A stretch of 64,000 bases of DNA, taken from NCBI GenBank assembly GCA_045591175.1, contig JAZNSI010000011.1:1-64000 (forward strand), given 5' to 3'. This document shows positions 16,177 to 24,101 of the stretch, piece by piece. The translations under genes and the position numbers were made by a program. The stretch's first letter is position 1; each line of letters starts with the position of its first letter. The notes below the pieces were generated by a model. That model had not been told where the DNA came from and did not search any database. It saw nothing but the letters and a program-made list of their open reading frames with translations. The DNA comes from UBA11524 sp045591175. Lineage in GTDB: Bacteria > Bacillota > Clostridia > Christensenellales > Aristaeellaceae.

Positions 16177-17055
16177 ATGCTGAAAAATATGCTGATCATG
16201 CTGCTGGTGATGCTGCTCACGCTGCCCTGTGCAGCCATGGCGGATGAGGAATATCCGGTGTTCGAGTGGGAACGGGACGCTAAGACCCACTGGCGCGTGA
16301 CGGAAGCCGGCGAAAAGGCGGAGGAAGCTCCCCATGTGCTGGAGGGCGTGCTGTGCCTGGTGTGCGGCACGGAAGTCTGGCTTTTCGATGACGGCTCCGC
16401 GGATTTGAGCAGCTACAATGACCAGGGCGAGCTGCTGTGGTATGCGTCTTTCGATTCAGCGGGCGAAAAGACCGGCGAGGGCGCTTTCAGCTATGAATAC
16501 GATGAGGCGGGCAGCAAGGTTCGCGAATGTCAGTATGAAAACGGGATGCTCGTTGCCCAGACGGTTTTCGCCATGGGGGAGGACGGGGAAACGCATCCTG
16601 TCTGGTCGGAATCGTATTACGACGACGGCACCTGGGCACGCAATGAATATGACGGACACGGCAACTGCGTCAAAGCGTACACCTATGACGCCAATAACGC
16701 GGTGACCTCCGAGACCACCTCGGAATACGCGCTGAATGCGGATGGCTGGTATTACGAGACGAAGACCACCACCATTCTGGAGGGCACCATCTTTATCCGT
16801 GAGTACAACGAGTATGGTGACTGGGTGAGCAACTACATTGAGGAACCGGATGGCACGGTGGTCAGCGATGTGATGTTCGTCTACGAGTATGAGGATGGCG
16901 TCAAGGTCAGCAGCTGGAACTATGAGAGCGGCGTGCTTGCCTGGGAGACCCACTACAATGCAGAGGGCATGATCCTCCAGGAAATCGAATACCTGGAAGA
17001 TGGCAGTCTCATCGTGTACGATTATGATGCAGAAGGCAACCTGATCGAGCAGTAA
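16177..17055 (+). CDS. Secreted protein with degenerate YD-type repeats
   Basis: A 292-residue exported protein of unknown function. Residues 1-22 (MLKNMLIMLLVMLLTLPCAAMA) are a signal peptide with an AMA cleavage site. The mature part contains several degenerate repeats rich in Tyr, Asp and Gly, such as YEYDEAG...YENG, YDGHGNCVKAYTYD, YNEYGDW and YDAEGNLIEQ, resembling RHS/YD or YwqK-like beta repeats. The start follows GGAAAGGAG; an upstream in-frame start is rejected because it would precede the signal peptide with polar sequence. It is flanked by terminators on both sides, so it is a lone gene. No catalytic motif is visible. The protein is probably an extracytoplasmic binding or structural protein. 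Confidence 0.85.
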   Translation: MLKNMLIMLLVMLLTLPCAAMADEEYPVFEWERDAKTHWRVTEAGEKAEEAPHVLEGVLCLVCGTEVWLFDDGSADLSSYNDQGELLWYASFDSAGEKTGEGAFSYEYDEAGSKVRECQYENGMLVAQTVFAMGEDGETHPVWSESYYDDGTWARNEYDGHGNCVKAYTYDANNAVTSETTSEYALNADGWYYETKTTTILEGTIFIREYNEYGDWVSNYIEEPDGTVVSDVMFVYEYEDGVKVSSWNYESGVLAWETHYNAEGMILQEIEYLEDGSLIVYDYDAEGNLIEQ

Positions 17056-17067
17056 AAGGAAATGTAC

Positions 17068-17107
17068 AGCGCCGCGGAGCAAATGTCTCTGCGGCGCTTT
17101 ATCTTTG
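17068..17107 (+). terminator. Terminator after the YD-repeat protein gene
   Basis: Stem AGCGCCGC / GCGGCGCT extended inside by partial pairs, followed by TTTATCTTTG. Confidence 0.75.
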
Positions 17108-17115
17108 AGCAGGCC

Positions 17116-17144
17116 TTGCCTTTTTCAGTTGGACGCGGTATAAT
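17116..17144 (+). promoter_or_regulatory. Promoter of the M18 aminopeptidase gene
   Basis: TTGCCT, 17 bases, TATAAT, 49 bases before the start codon. Confidence 0.7.
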
Positions 17145-17193
17145 GTACCCACTGGCGTATGCCGAATCATGCTGAATAAAGGAGATCAACGAT

Positions 17194-18594
17194 ATGTATC
17201 GCAAGAATGCCTGGAAAGCCCTTGCTGAAGGCGAAAAGGCCCAGCTGGAGGCCTTTGCGGAGAAGTACAAGGCGTATCTGGACGCCGGCAAGACCGAGCG
17301 CGAGTGCGTGACCGAGTCCGTCCGTCAGGCGAAGGAAGCCGGCTTTATCGACCTGAACGACGTTATCAAGGAAGGCAAGCAGCTCAAGGCGGGCGACCGC
17401 GTCTACTGCAACTGGATGAACAAGTGCTTCATGGCCTGGGTCATCGGTGAAAACGACATCACCAGCGGCATGAACATCCTGGGCGCCCACATCGACAGCC
17501 CCCGCATCGACGTCAAGCAGAACCCCCTGTTTGAAAACGGCGGCTTTGCCTACCTGGATACCCACTACTACGGCGGCATCAAGAAGTACCAGTGGGTCGC
17601 GTCTCCTCTGGCGCTGCACGGCGTGGTCTGCAAGAAGGACGGCACCACCGTCACCATCGCCATCGGCGAGGACGAGAATGATCCCGTGTTCTACATTTCC
17701 GACCTGCTGATCCACCTCGCGGCTGATCAGATGGGCAAGCCTGCGGGCAAGGTCATCGAGGGTGATGCGCTGGACATCATCATCGGCTCCGAGCCTCTGG
17801 CCGATACCGAGAAGGATCCCGTCAAGGCCCAGGTGCTTAACATCCTCAAGGAAAAGTACGGCATTGAGGAGGAGGACTTCATCTCCGCCGAGCTGGAGGC
17901 TGTTCCCGCCGGCAAGTGCCGCGACGTGGGCTTCGACCGTGCGCTGATCGCCGGCTACGGCCACGATGACCGCGTGTGCGCCTACCCCTCCATGGCGGCC
18001 GTCATGGATTACGAGGGCACCCCTGCCTACACCCTGTGCGCTGTGCTGACCGACAAGGAAGAGATCGGCTCCGTGGGTGCAACGGGCATGGGCTCCATGT
18101 ACTTCGAGAACATCATGGCCGAGCTGGTCGCGAACCTGAAGGGCTGCGGCAATCCGCTGTACCTGCGTCGCTGCCTCAGCAACAGCCGCATGCTGTCCTC
18201 CGACGTCAGCGCGGGCTATGATCCCAACTTTGCCGGCGTGTTCGAGAAGAACAACGCCTCTATCGTGGGCAACGGCGTGACCTTCAACAAGTTTACCGGC
18301 AGCCGCGGCAAGTCCGGCTCCAACGACTGCAACGCCGAGTTCGTCGCCCAGGTGCGCAAGATCTGCGACGATGCGGACGTTGCCTGGCAGACTGCCGAGC
18401 TGGGCCGCGTGGACGTGGGCGGCGGCGGCACCATCGCCTACATCTGCGCCAAGTACGGCATGAACGTCATTGACTGCGGCGTGCCGGTGCTTTCCATGCA
18501 CGCGCCCTGGGAGGCCATCTCCAAGGTCGATCTGTGGCAGGAGTACAAGTGCTACTGCGCGTTCCTGAAAGCCGCGAAGGAGTTCCAGTACTGA
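17194..18594 (+). CDS. M18-family aminopeptidase
   Basis: A cytoplasmic di-metal aminopeptidase that removes N-terminal residues from peptides. The 466-residue protein shows the M18/M42-type metal and catalytic motifs: LGAHIDSPRID (about 95-105, His and Asp), DTHYYGG, DKEEIGS with the catalytic/metal Glu pair (about 288-294), VSAGYDPN and SMHAPWE (last metal His). No signal peptide. It has its own promoter and is followed by a bidirectional terminator, so it is probably monocistronic and used for peptide turnover. The exact specificity (aspartyl or broad) cannot be read from the sequence. Confidence 0.93.
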   Translation: MYRKNAWKALAEGEKAQLEAFAEKYKAYLDAGKTERECVTESVRQAKEAGFIDLNDVIKEGKQLKAGDRVYCNWMNKCFMAWVIGENDITSGMNILGAHIDSPRIDVKQNPLFENGGFAYLDTHYYGGIKKYQWVASPLALHGVVCKKDGTTVTIAIGEDENDPVFYISDLLIHLAADQMGKPAGKVIEGDALDIIIGSEPLADTEKDPVKAQVLNILKEKYGIEEEDFISAELEAVPAGKCRDVGFDRALIAGYGHDDRVCAYPSMAAVMDYEGTPAYTLCAVLTDKEEIGSVGATGMGSMYFENIMAELVANLKGCGNPLYLRRCLSNSRMLSSDVSAGYDPNFAGVFEKNNASIVGNGVTFNKFTGSRGKSGSNDCNAEFVAQVRKICDDADVAWQTAELGRVDVGGGGTIAYICAKYGMNVIDCGVPVLSMHAPWEAISKVDLWQEYKCYCAFLKAAKEFQY

Positions 18595-18612
18595 TCGTTT
18601 CATGAAACAGAT

Positions 18613-18648
18613 AAAGGTCAGCAGGGTGTTATGCCCTGCTGACCTTTT
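18613..18648. terminator. Bidirectional terminator between the M18 and GGDEF genes
   Basis: A 13-bp stem AAGGTCAGCAGGG / CCCTGCTGACCTT with T-rich flanks on both strands. Confidence 0.88.
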
Positions 18649-18660
18649 GTCTGCCGTATA

Positions 18661-19716
18661 TCAGATTTTCTCTCCGGAAGCCTGCATGTAGACCGCCAGC
18701 ATCCTGGAGACGAAGAACATGATCGCGTGCTCGTCCTCCTGCCAGATCCGGCGGGTGTGCGGTTCGGCGCATACCAGATAGCCGAAGGTCTCATCCTGTA
18801 TGCCGATTTTGATCATCAAAACCGTTTCGAAATCCTGCTCCCGGCACAGCGTATACATACTGTGCGATCTGCAATTGATATTCTCCAGGTCATTCGTGGA
18901 GAATATATCGTCCTGTGTCAGCTGATCCAGGTCTGTCACCTTGCCCAAAGAAGCGCCGGAGCTGACGCTCATGAAGCAATCATCGCTGTTTACATAGTAC
19001 AGATCGGAGATCCGCATATCCTTGGTCAATATCTCCAGCATGGCCTTCAGCTTGTCAAACAGCTTTGCCTGGGAATCAAATCTGCATGACAATTCGCGGA
19101 AGATCGTATAGATCCCGCGGCTGGCCAAGGCCTGGATGGATATGTCCTTATGCTTCTCTTCCACATAGATAATGTAGCAGTTCCGGCCCTTTGTCTTGCC
19201 CCTGTAAAGCGCCTTGTCGATCAGGTCAAACAAAGATTCATAATCCTGCGCATCCTTGGGATAAACAGCACAGCCGATGGTTCCTGTGACAAACGGCTCA
19301 TATTCGCCAAGGTCGATGTTCTTGCGCAGAACGGTATAGTTGGAGTACATTGCGCCAAAGAAATCCTTCAGCGCGTCATAGCTTTGATCCTTGAGGTTGA
19401 CGATCAGGAACTCGTCGCCGCCGTATCTGCCGGCAATGCCATTATCGCCAAGAAAGCGTTCCAGATCTTTCGCGACTTCGGCCAGCACACCGTCGCCGAT
19501 GCCGTGACCATAGGTGTCATTGATGAACTTGAAGTTATCAAGATCCAAAAGAGCCAACGAAAACGGCACCTTGTTTTTTACAAGGTGTTGGATGAATTCG
19601 ACCAGATAACGTCTGGAAATGAGCCCTGTCAGCGAGTCGACAACGTTGCTGACGTCCTCCGACTTGAACACTTCCTCAAAGTACGGATACTTCGATAGCT
19701 GCTCCTTAATATACAT
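18661..19716 (-). CDS. Diguanylate cyclase (GGDEF domain) with C-terminal GAF-like region
   Basis: A 351-residue soluble protein predicted to make cyclic di-GMP. Residues about 30-190 form the GGDEF domain: DSLTGLISRRYL, LDLDNFKFINDTYGH, and an intact active-site loop RYGGDEF. The RxxD inhibitory site expected a few residues before GGDEF is absent (the region reads LGDNGIAGRYGGDEF), so classical product inhibition is unlikely. Residues about 205-345 look like a GAF-type sensor domain, placed unusually after the catalytic domain. No membrane segments. The ATG follows GGAGG. Its own promoter lies at 19764-19792. It is the only cyclic di-GMP gene in the window and no effector is visible nearby. 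Confidence 0.9.
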   Translation of the reverse strand: MYIKEQLSKYPYFEEVFKSEDVSNVVDSLTGLISRRYLVEFIQHLVKNKVPFSLALLDLDNFKFINDTYGHGIGDGVLAEVAKDLERFLGDNGIAGRYGGDEFLIVNLKDQSYDALKDFFGAMYSNYTVLRKNIDLGEYEPFVTGTIGCAVYPKDAQDYESLFDLIDKALYRGKTKGRNCYIIYVEEKHKDISIQALASRGIYTIFRELSCRFDSQAKLFDKLKAMLEILTKDMRISDLYYVNSDDCFMSVSSGASLGKVTDLDQLTQDDIFSTNDLENINCRSHSMYTLCREQDFETVLMIKIGIQDETFGYLVCAEPHTRRIWQEDEHAIMFFVSRMLAVYMQASGEKI

Positions 19717-19763
19717 TTGATCCTCCGTGAAAAGCTGCCGTGTGCACGAATATCACAGATGCA

Positions 19764-19792
19764 TTTATACCACACAAAGCCGCACAATGCAA
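19764..19792 (-). promoter_or_regulatory. Promoter of the GGDEF gene
   Basis: On the minus strand: TTGCAT, 17 bases, TATAAA. Confidence 0.6.
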
Positions 19793-19822
19793 TGGGAGAA
19801 AACCGGTCGTCGGAGGTTTTTG

Positions 19823-20131
19823 TCATCCGTCGGTCGTTTTCTGTGCTCGGCGGGACTGCCTGCGGTATTCCTTCGCCAGCTCTGTCAGCTCATTGACGCA
19901 GTCCGGCCGCCACTTCAGCATCGGCAGATGGTTGCAGGGGAATTCCGGGCATACGCCACAGAACAGTGCGCCGTGTTCCCTGCAGCAGGCGTAGGTCGGG
20001 CACATCCCGGAGCCCGCCCATTCCTCGCAGTGGCCGCCGGTTTCGAGGCAGCCACGGCACAGGCCGTCCGCTTTCTTCCGGCAGCCCTCGCAGCATTCGC
20101 CGCAGGGGGTGATGAGGCGGATATCCATCAT
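19823..20131 (-). CDS. Cysteine-rich DUF3795-type protein
   Basis: A 102-residue small protein with 14 cysteines in paired arrangements (CGECCEGC, CRGC, CPTYACC, CGVCPEFPC). It matches the DUF3795 family, likely a zinc or iron-sulfur binding module of unknown role. The start ATG overlaps the stop of the upstream Nudix gene (ATGA), after a GGAGG site at good spacing, so the two are translationally coupled. The C-terminal third is basic and helical. No function can be assigned. Confidence 0.82.
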   Translation of the reverse strand: MMDIRLITPCGECCEGCRKKADGLCRGCLETGGHCEEWAGSGMCPTYACCREHGALFCGVCPEFPCNHLPMLKWRPDCVNELTELAKEYRRQSRRAQKTTDG

Positions 20132-20631
20132 GCCTGTCCTCCCAGCTCCGGGTCGTCGAAGAAATACCCCAGCGTGTGAACAAGCTCGCCTGCGTCGTAC
20201 AGCTGGCGGACCTCCTCCACGGTCATCCAGCGCATGTCGGCGACCTCGTCGGTGGTGGCATTGCGCAGGTCGATTTCTCCGTCATAGAGGAACGACCACA
20301 CGTCCTTGATGTCCTGAAAATGCTCGCGGACGGTGGATTCCACCAGCTTGCCCTGTGCCGGATCAAGGTCAACGCCGACCTCCTCCTTGGCCTCGCGGAG
20401 AGCGCCCGTCAGGCTGTCCTCGCCCGCGGTGACGCTGCCGCCCACGCTTTCCCATTTCAGCGGGAAGGTCGGCCGGCTCGCGGCACGCTGGCTGATCAGC
20501 CATTCGCCCCGGCTGTTGCGGATCCACACATGCACCACCAGGTGGAAGCGCTCAGGCGGCAGCTTCTCGCCGCGGATGTGGGTTTCGCCGGTGGGATGGC
20601 GGTCACGGGTGTACAGATCCCAAAGCTCCAT
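20128..20631 (-). CDS. Nudix hydrolase
   Basis: A 167-residue Nudix-fold pyrophosphohydrolase. The Nudix box is complete: G-GSVTAG-E-DSLTGAL-REAKEEVGV (about residues 67-89). The flanking HLVVHVWIRNSRGEWLISQR and a C-terminal beta strand fit the IDI/YfcD-like subgroup that handles diverse nucleotide or isoprenoid diphosphates. The start at 20631 lies after GGGAGG; a very long in-frame extension upstream, antisense to tldD and pmbA, is not coding. Coupled to the DUF3795 gene. The substrate is unknown. Confidence 0.9.
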   Translation of the reverse strand: MELWDLYTRDRHPTGETHIRGEKLPPERFHLVVHVWIRNSRGEWLISQRAASRPTFPLKWESVGGSVTAGEDSLTGALREAKEEVGVDLDPAQGKLVESTVREHFQDIKDVWSFLYDGEIDLRNATTDEVADMRWMTVEEVRQLYDAGELVHTLGYFFDDPELGGQA

Positions 20632-20700
20632 GGTGATGCACCTCCCTGTTTGTGGGAATATTCGACACGGAAGGCGGATTTTCCTGCCGAAGGTAGGGGC

Positions 20701-20729
20701 TGTACAATCCGAGCGATTGGGTGTATAAT
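20701..20729 (+). promoter_or_regulatory. Candidate promoter of tldD-pmbA
   Basis: A TATAAT box (20724-20729) with a weak TGTACA at 17 bases upstream, 41 bases before the tldD start. The divergent Nudix gene starts about 70 bases away. Confidence 0.5.
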
Positions 20730-20769
20730 GGTTGACAAAGCAACGAGCTTTCCAAAAGGAGGAAGAAAC

Positions 20770-22152
20770 ATGCTTGATCAGAATATCGCCCGTGAGGTGC
20801 TGCAGGAAGCAGTCCGCACCGGCGGCGACTTTGCGGAGATCTTCGTGGAAGACCGCATCGACAACACCCTCATGATGCGCTCTGGTCGCATCGAGACCGC
20901 CAACACCGGCCGTCTGCATGGCGCAGGTGTGCGCGTGTTCTCCGGCACCAACGCCGTGTACGTCCATACCAATGACACCTCCCGCGAGGGTCTGATGGCC
21001 TGTGCGCGTCAGGCGGCGGCTGCCGTCAAGGGAGGCAAGGGCTGCATCGTTCAGCCCTTCAATGCCATTGATTACACCCGCCCCGAGGAGATCCGCCTGC
21101 TGCCCACCGACGTGAAGGCTGCTGTCAAGGCGGAGAAGGTCCGCGCGGCGGAGGCTGCTGCCCGCCGGATTTCCCCGGAGATCGTGCAGGTCATCGGCAA
21201 CTACATCGACCATGTGCAGAATATCTGCGTCTGTAACACCGAGGGCGTGTTTGCCACCGATCAGCGCGTGCGCACCCGCCTGGCAGTGTCCGCGGTGGCG
21301 TCCAACGGCACGGAGAACCAGACCGGTTCCGACAACCCCGGCGCGATGATGGGCTTCGAGATCTTCGACAGCCACATCGACCCGGAGAAGGTCGGCGAGG
21401 CTGCCGCGAAGCAGGCCGTCACCATGCTGCACGCGCCTCTGTGCCCCGCGGGCATCATGCCTGTGGTGATCGACAACGGCTTTGGCGGCGTGATCTTCCA
21501 CGAGGCCTGCGGTCACTCCCTGGAGGCCACCAGCGTGTCCATCGGCGTGTCCGAATTTGCGGGCAAGCTGGGCCAGAAGATCGCTGCGGACTGCGTCACC
21601 GCCATTGATGACGGTACCATCCTGAATGCCTGGGGCTCCATCCATGTGGACGACGAGGGCACCCCCGCCCAGCGCACCGTGCTGGTGGAGAACGGCATCC
21701 TCACCAACTACATGATCGACCGCCTGGGCTCCCGCCGCATGAACATGCCCATCACCGGCTCCTCCCGCCGCCAGAGCTACGCCTTTGCGCCCACCAGCCG
21801 CATGCGCTCCACCTTTATCGCGCCCGGCAACGACGACGAAGCCGAGATGATCGCCTCTATGGGCGACGGCCTGTACGCCAAGAAGATGGGCGGCGGTTCC
21901 GTCAACCCCGCGACCGGCGAGTTCAACTTCGCGGTCAACGAGGGCTACCTGGTCAAGGACGGCAAGATCGCCCATCCCGTGCGCGGCGCGAGCCTGATCG
22001 GCCGCGGCAGCGAGGTGCTGCTGAAGATCGACCGCGTGGGCAAGAACCTCGACCTGGCGCAGGGCATGTGCGGCTCGATGTCCGGCTCCGTGCCCACCGA
22101 CGTGGGTCAGCCGATGATCCGCGTGGGCAGCCTGACCGTTGGCGGCCGTTAA
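20770..22152 (+). CDS. tldD: TldD metalloprotease subunit
   Basis: The catalytic half of the TldD/TldE heterodimeric protease, which degrades unfolded peptides and matures some ribosomally made peptides. The 460-residue protein carries the zinc motif HEACGHSLE (HExxxH, about residues 244-252), the downstream metal-ligand region with GEVLLK-like core, and the C-terminal CGSMSGSVPTDVGQP with a conserved Cys. The start at 20770 follows GGAGGAAG; an in-frame extension across the divergent region is rejected. PmbA follows 15 bases later. No ribosomal-peptide precursor or modification gene is visible nearby, so a housekeeping protease role is most likely. Confidence 0.95.
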   Translation: MLDQNIAREVLQEAVRTGGDFAEIFVEDRIDNTLMMRSGRIETANTGRLHGAGVRVFSGTNAVYVHTNDTSREGLMACARQAAAAVKGGKGCIVQPFNAIDYTRPEEIRLLPTDVKAAVKAEKVRAAEAAARRISPEIVQVIGNYIDHVQNICVCNTEGVFATDQRVRTRLAVSAVASNGTENQTGSDNPGAMMGFEIFDSHIDPEKVGEAAAKQAVTMLHAPLCPAGIMPVVIDNGFGGVIFHEACGHSLEATSVSIGVSEFAGKLGQKIAADCVTAIDDGTILNAWGSIHVDDEGTPAQRTVLVENGILTNYMIDRLGSRRMNMPITGSSRRQSYAFAPTSRMRSTFIAPGNDDEAEMIASMGDGLYAKKMGGGSVNPATGEFNFAVNEGYLVKDGKIAHPVRGASLIGRGSEVLLKIDRVGKNLDLAQGMCGSMSGSVPTDVGQPMIRVGSLTVGGR

Positions 22153-22167
22153 GGAGGAGTGTGCGAT

Positions 22168-23502
22168 ATGGATATGAATCTGTTTATTGACCGTGTACTG
22201 GAAGCCGCCAAGGCTGCCGGCATCGAAACGGCGGAAGTGTATTACACTGCCGGCGAGAACTTCCGCGCCAGCGCCCTGGAGGGCGAGATCAACCAGTACC
22301 AGGTGTCTGCGAGCCAGAATCTGTCCCTGCGCGGCACGGTGAACGGCAAGATGGGCACCAGCTCCACCCAGGCCTTTGACGAGGCTGCCATTCAGCAGCT
22401 GGTGGAGGGCGTGAAGGAGTCCGCCGCCCTGATCGAAACCGACGAGCAGGACGAGATCTACGCGGGCGACGCGGAGTACCCTGAGATCCCCAAGACTGAA
22501 TCCGACGTGAAGGAGACCTCCGCCGAGGCCAAGCTGGCCCTGTGCCTGGCGATGGAAAAGGCCGCCAAGGAGGCCGACGAGCGCGTGTGGAAGGTGCAGC
22601 GGGCCCTGGTGTCCTCCGGCACGTCCACCATCCGCATGAAGAACAGCTACGGCCTGGACCTGACCGATGAGGGCAGCTACTGCATGGCCTATGCCGCGCC
22701 CATCGCCAAGGCCGACGGCAAGACCGCGACCGGCGGCTACATGGAGGCGGGCAGCAAGTTCGCCGACCTGGATGCCGAGCGCATCGGCAAGAAGGCTGTG
22801 GAAGAGACTGTCTGCCAGTTGGGCGGTACCCCCGTGCCTGGCGGCGAGTACCGCATCATCATGCGCTTTGACGCCATGCAGAGCCTGCTGCAGACCTTTG
22901 CGGGCATCTTCTCCGCGGAGAATGTGCAGCAGAATTTGTCCCTGCTCAAGGGCAAGGAGGGCGAAGTCATCGCCAGCCCCGTCGTCACCCTGATGGACGA
23001 CCCGCTGCTGCCCGGCGGCTTTGGTTCCCAGCGCTTTGACGGCGAGGGCAGCGCCAGCCGCACCAAGGCCGTCATCAACGGAGGCGTGCTGACCACGCTC
23101 CTCCATTCCCGCAAGACCGCCCGCAAGCAGGGCGTCCAGTCCACCGGCAATGCCCACCGTGCAGGCGGCGCGATCCGCGTGGCGCCCACGAATTTCTTCT
23201 TCAAGCCCGGCGAGAAGGATCTCGAAGGCCTGATGGCGGACGTGGGCGAGGGCCTGGTCATCACTGACCTGGCAGGTCTGCATTCCGGTGCGAATCCTAC
23301 TTCCGGCGACTTCTCCCTGCTCTCCAAGGGCTACACCATCGAGGGCGGCAAGCGCGGCCATGCGGTGGAGCAGATCACCGTGGCGGGCAACTTCTACGAG
23401 GTGCTGAAGAATATCGTCGCCGTTGGCAGCGATCTGGACTTCTCTGGCTCCAGCATTGGCAGCCCCTCCGTGGACGTGGGCACGCTGAAGGTTTCTGGTT
23501 AA
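22168..23502 (+). CDS. pmbA: PmbA/TldE protease partner subunit
   Basis: Non-catalytic partner of TldD; the 444-residue protein shares the TldD fold but lacks the HExxxH zinc motif. Family segments include AEVYYTAGENFRASALEGE near the N-terminus, the FDGEGSASRTKAVINGGVL region and the conserved end SIGSPSVDVGTLKVSG. The ATG at 22168 lies eight bases after AAGGAGGAG; a GTG at 22159 overlaps that site and is rejected. Co-transcribed with tldD and ended by a terminator at 23513. Confidence 0.94.
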   Translation: MDMNLFIDRVLEAAKAAGIETAEVYYTAGENFRASALEGEINQYQVSASQNLSLRGTVNGKMGTSSTQAFDEAAIQQLVEGVKESAALIETDEQDEIYAGDAEYPEIPKTESDVKETSAEAKLALCLAMEKAAKEADERVWKVQRALVSSGTSTIRMKNSYGLDLTDEGSYCMAYAAPIAKADGKTATGGYMEAGSKFADLDAERIGKKAVEETVCQLGGTPVPGGEYRIIMRFDAMQSLLQTFAGIFSAENVQQNLSLLKGKEGEVIASPVVTLMDDPLLPGGFGSQRFDGEGSASRTKAVINGGVLTTLLHSRKTARKQGVQSTGNAHRAGGAIRVAPTNFFFKPGEKDLEGLMADVGEGLVITDLAGLHSGANPTSGDFSLLSKGYTIEGGKRGHAVEQITVAGNFYEVLKNIVAVGSDLDFSGSSIGSPSVDVGTLKVSG

Positions 23503-23512
23503 TACGAATACA

Positions 23513-23541
23513 GGGCAGAGGAGCGATCCTCTGCCCGTTTC
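23513..23541 (+). terminator. Terminator of tldD-pmbA
   Basis: A perfect 9-bp stem GGGCAGAGG / CCTCTGCCC followed by GTTTCATTT. Confidence 0.75.
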
Positions 23542-23543
23542 AT

Positions 23544-23572
23544 TTGCGTTTCTGCGGAAAATCTGCTATAAT
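23544..23572 (+). promoter_or_regulatory. Promoter of the ArsR-family gene
   Basis: TTGCGT, 17 bases, TATAAT, 31 bases before the start codon. No clear 12-2-12 palindrome of the kind bound by ArsR/SmtB proteins was found over it. Confidence 0.65.
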
Positions 23573-23603
23573 GATTGCATTCACTCAAAGGAGGCCCGCT
23601 GCC

Positions 23604-23966
23604 ATGTCCGAACGCAATGCCGAAAGCTGCTCCTTCCTCTGCGTCCACGAGGACGTGGTGGCGCAGGTGCGTGCGCATTTCCCCCGGGAGGAGCATCTTG
23701 TCCGCCTGGCGGATCTGTTCAAGACCTTCGGGGATGGCACCCGCGTGCGCATCCTCTATGTGCTGCTGAAGGCGGAGGTCTGCGTGTGCGATCTGGCTGC
23801 GCTGCTGGGGATGACCCAATCTGCCGTGAGCCATCAGCTGCGGATCCTCAAGCAGGCGCGGCTGATCAAATCCCGCAGGGATGGCAAGACCGTGTTTTAC
23901 TCCCTGGCGGATGACCATGTGGCCACGCTGCTGCGCAATGGCATGGAGCATATCTGCGAAGACTGA
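23604..23966 (+). CDS. ArsR-family metal sensor (CadC-like)
   Basis: A 120-residue winged-helix repressor. It carries the full CadC-type alpha3N cysteine set: C9 and C13 near the N-terminus (CSFLC) and C60 and C62 in the VCVCDL motif of the recognition region. In the family these four cysteines bind Cd, Pb, Bi or Zn. The helix-turn-helix reads AALLGMTQSAVSHQLRILKQ. The start follows AAAGGAGG; an upstream in-frame start is rejected. No metal efflux ATPase or transporter is adjacent, so it is an orphan sensor or controls genes outside the window. Confidence 0.9.
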   Translation: MSERNAESCSFLCVHEDVVAQVRAHFPREEHLVRLADLFKTFGDGTRVRILYVLLKAEVCVCDLAALLGMTQSAVSHQLRILKQARLIKSRRDGKTVFYSLADDHVATLLRNGMEHICED

Positions 23967-23972
23967 TGCATC

Positions 23973-24004
23973 AACGGCGGACGGAGCGTCTGCCGTTTTT
24001 TTTG
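23973..24004 (+). terminator. Terminator after the ArsR-family gene
   Basis: A 10-bp stem AACGGCGGAC / GTCTGCCGTT followed by a run of T. Confidence 0.85.
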
Positions 24005-24037
24005 ATGCTCAGAAATTGTAAAATCCCGCAGATTGTA

Positions 24038-24066
24038 TTGCAATTTTGTCACATATACTATATAAT
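24038..24066 (+). promoter_or_regulatory. Sigma-A promoter of the five-SH3 protein gene
   Basis: TTGCAA, 17 bases, TATAAT, 36 bases before the start codon. Confidence 0.75.
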
Positions 24067-24101
24067 GATGCTGGATTATTGTGAGCAAGGAGGCCTCGCT
24101 G

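Noticed and set aside
20632..23361. Very long minus-strand extension upstream of the Nudix gene
   Set aside because: It is antisense to tldD and pmbA, which have clear family motifs. The Nudix protein starts cleanly at 20631 with its own ribosome binding site.
20770..23502. TldD/PmbA as part of a microcin or modified-peptide cluster
   Set aside because: No precursor peptide, cyclase or exporter gene is nearby; neighbours are a Nudix hydrolase and an ArsR-family regulator.
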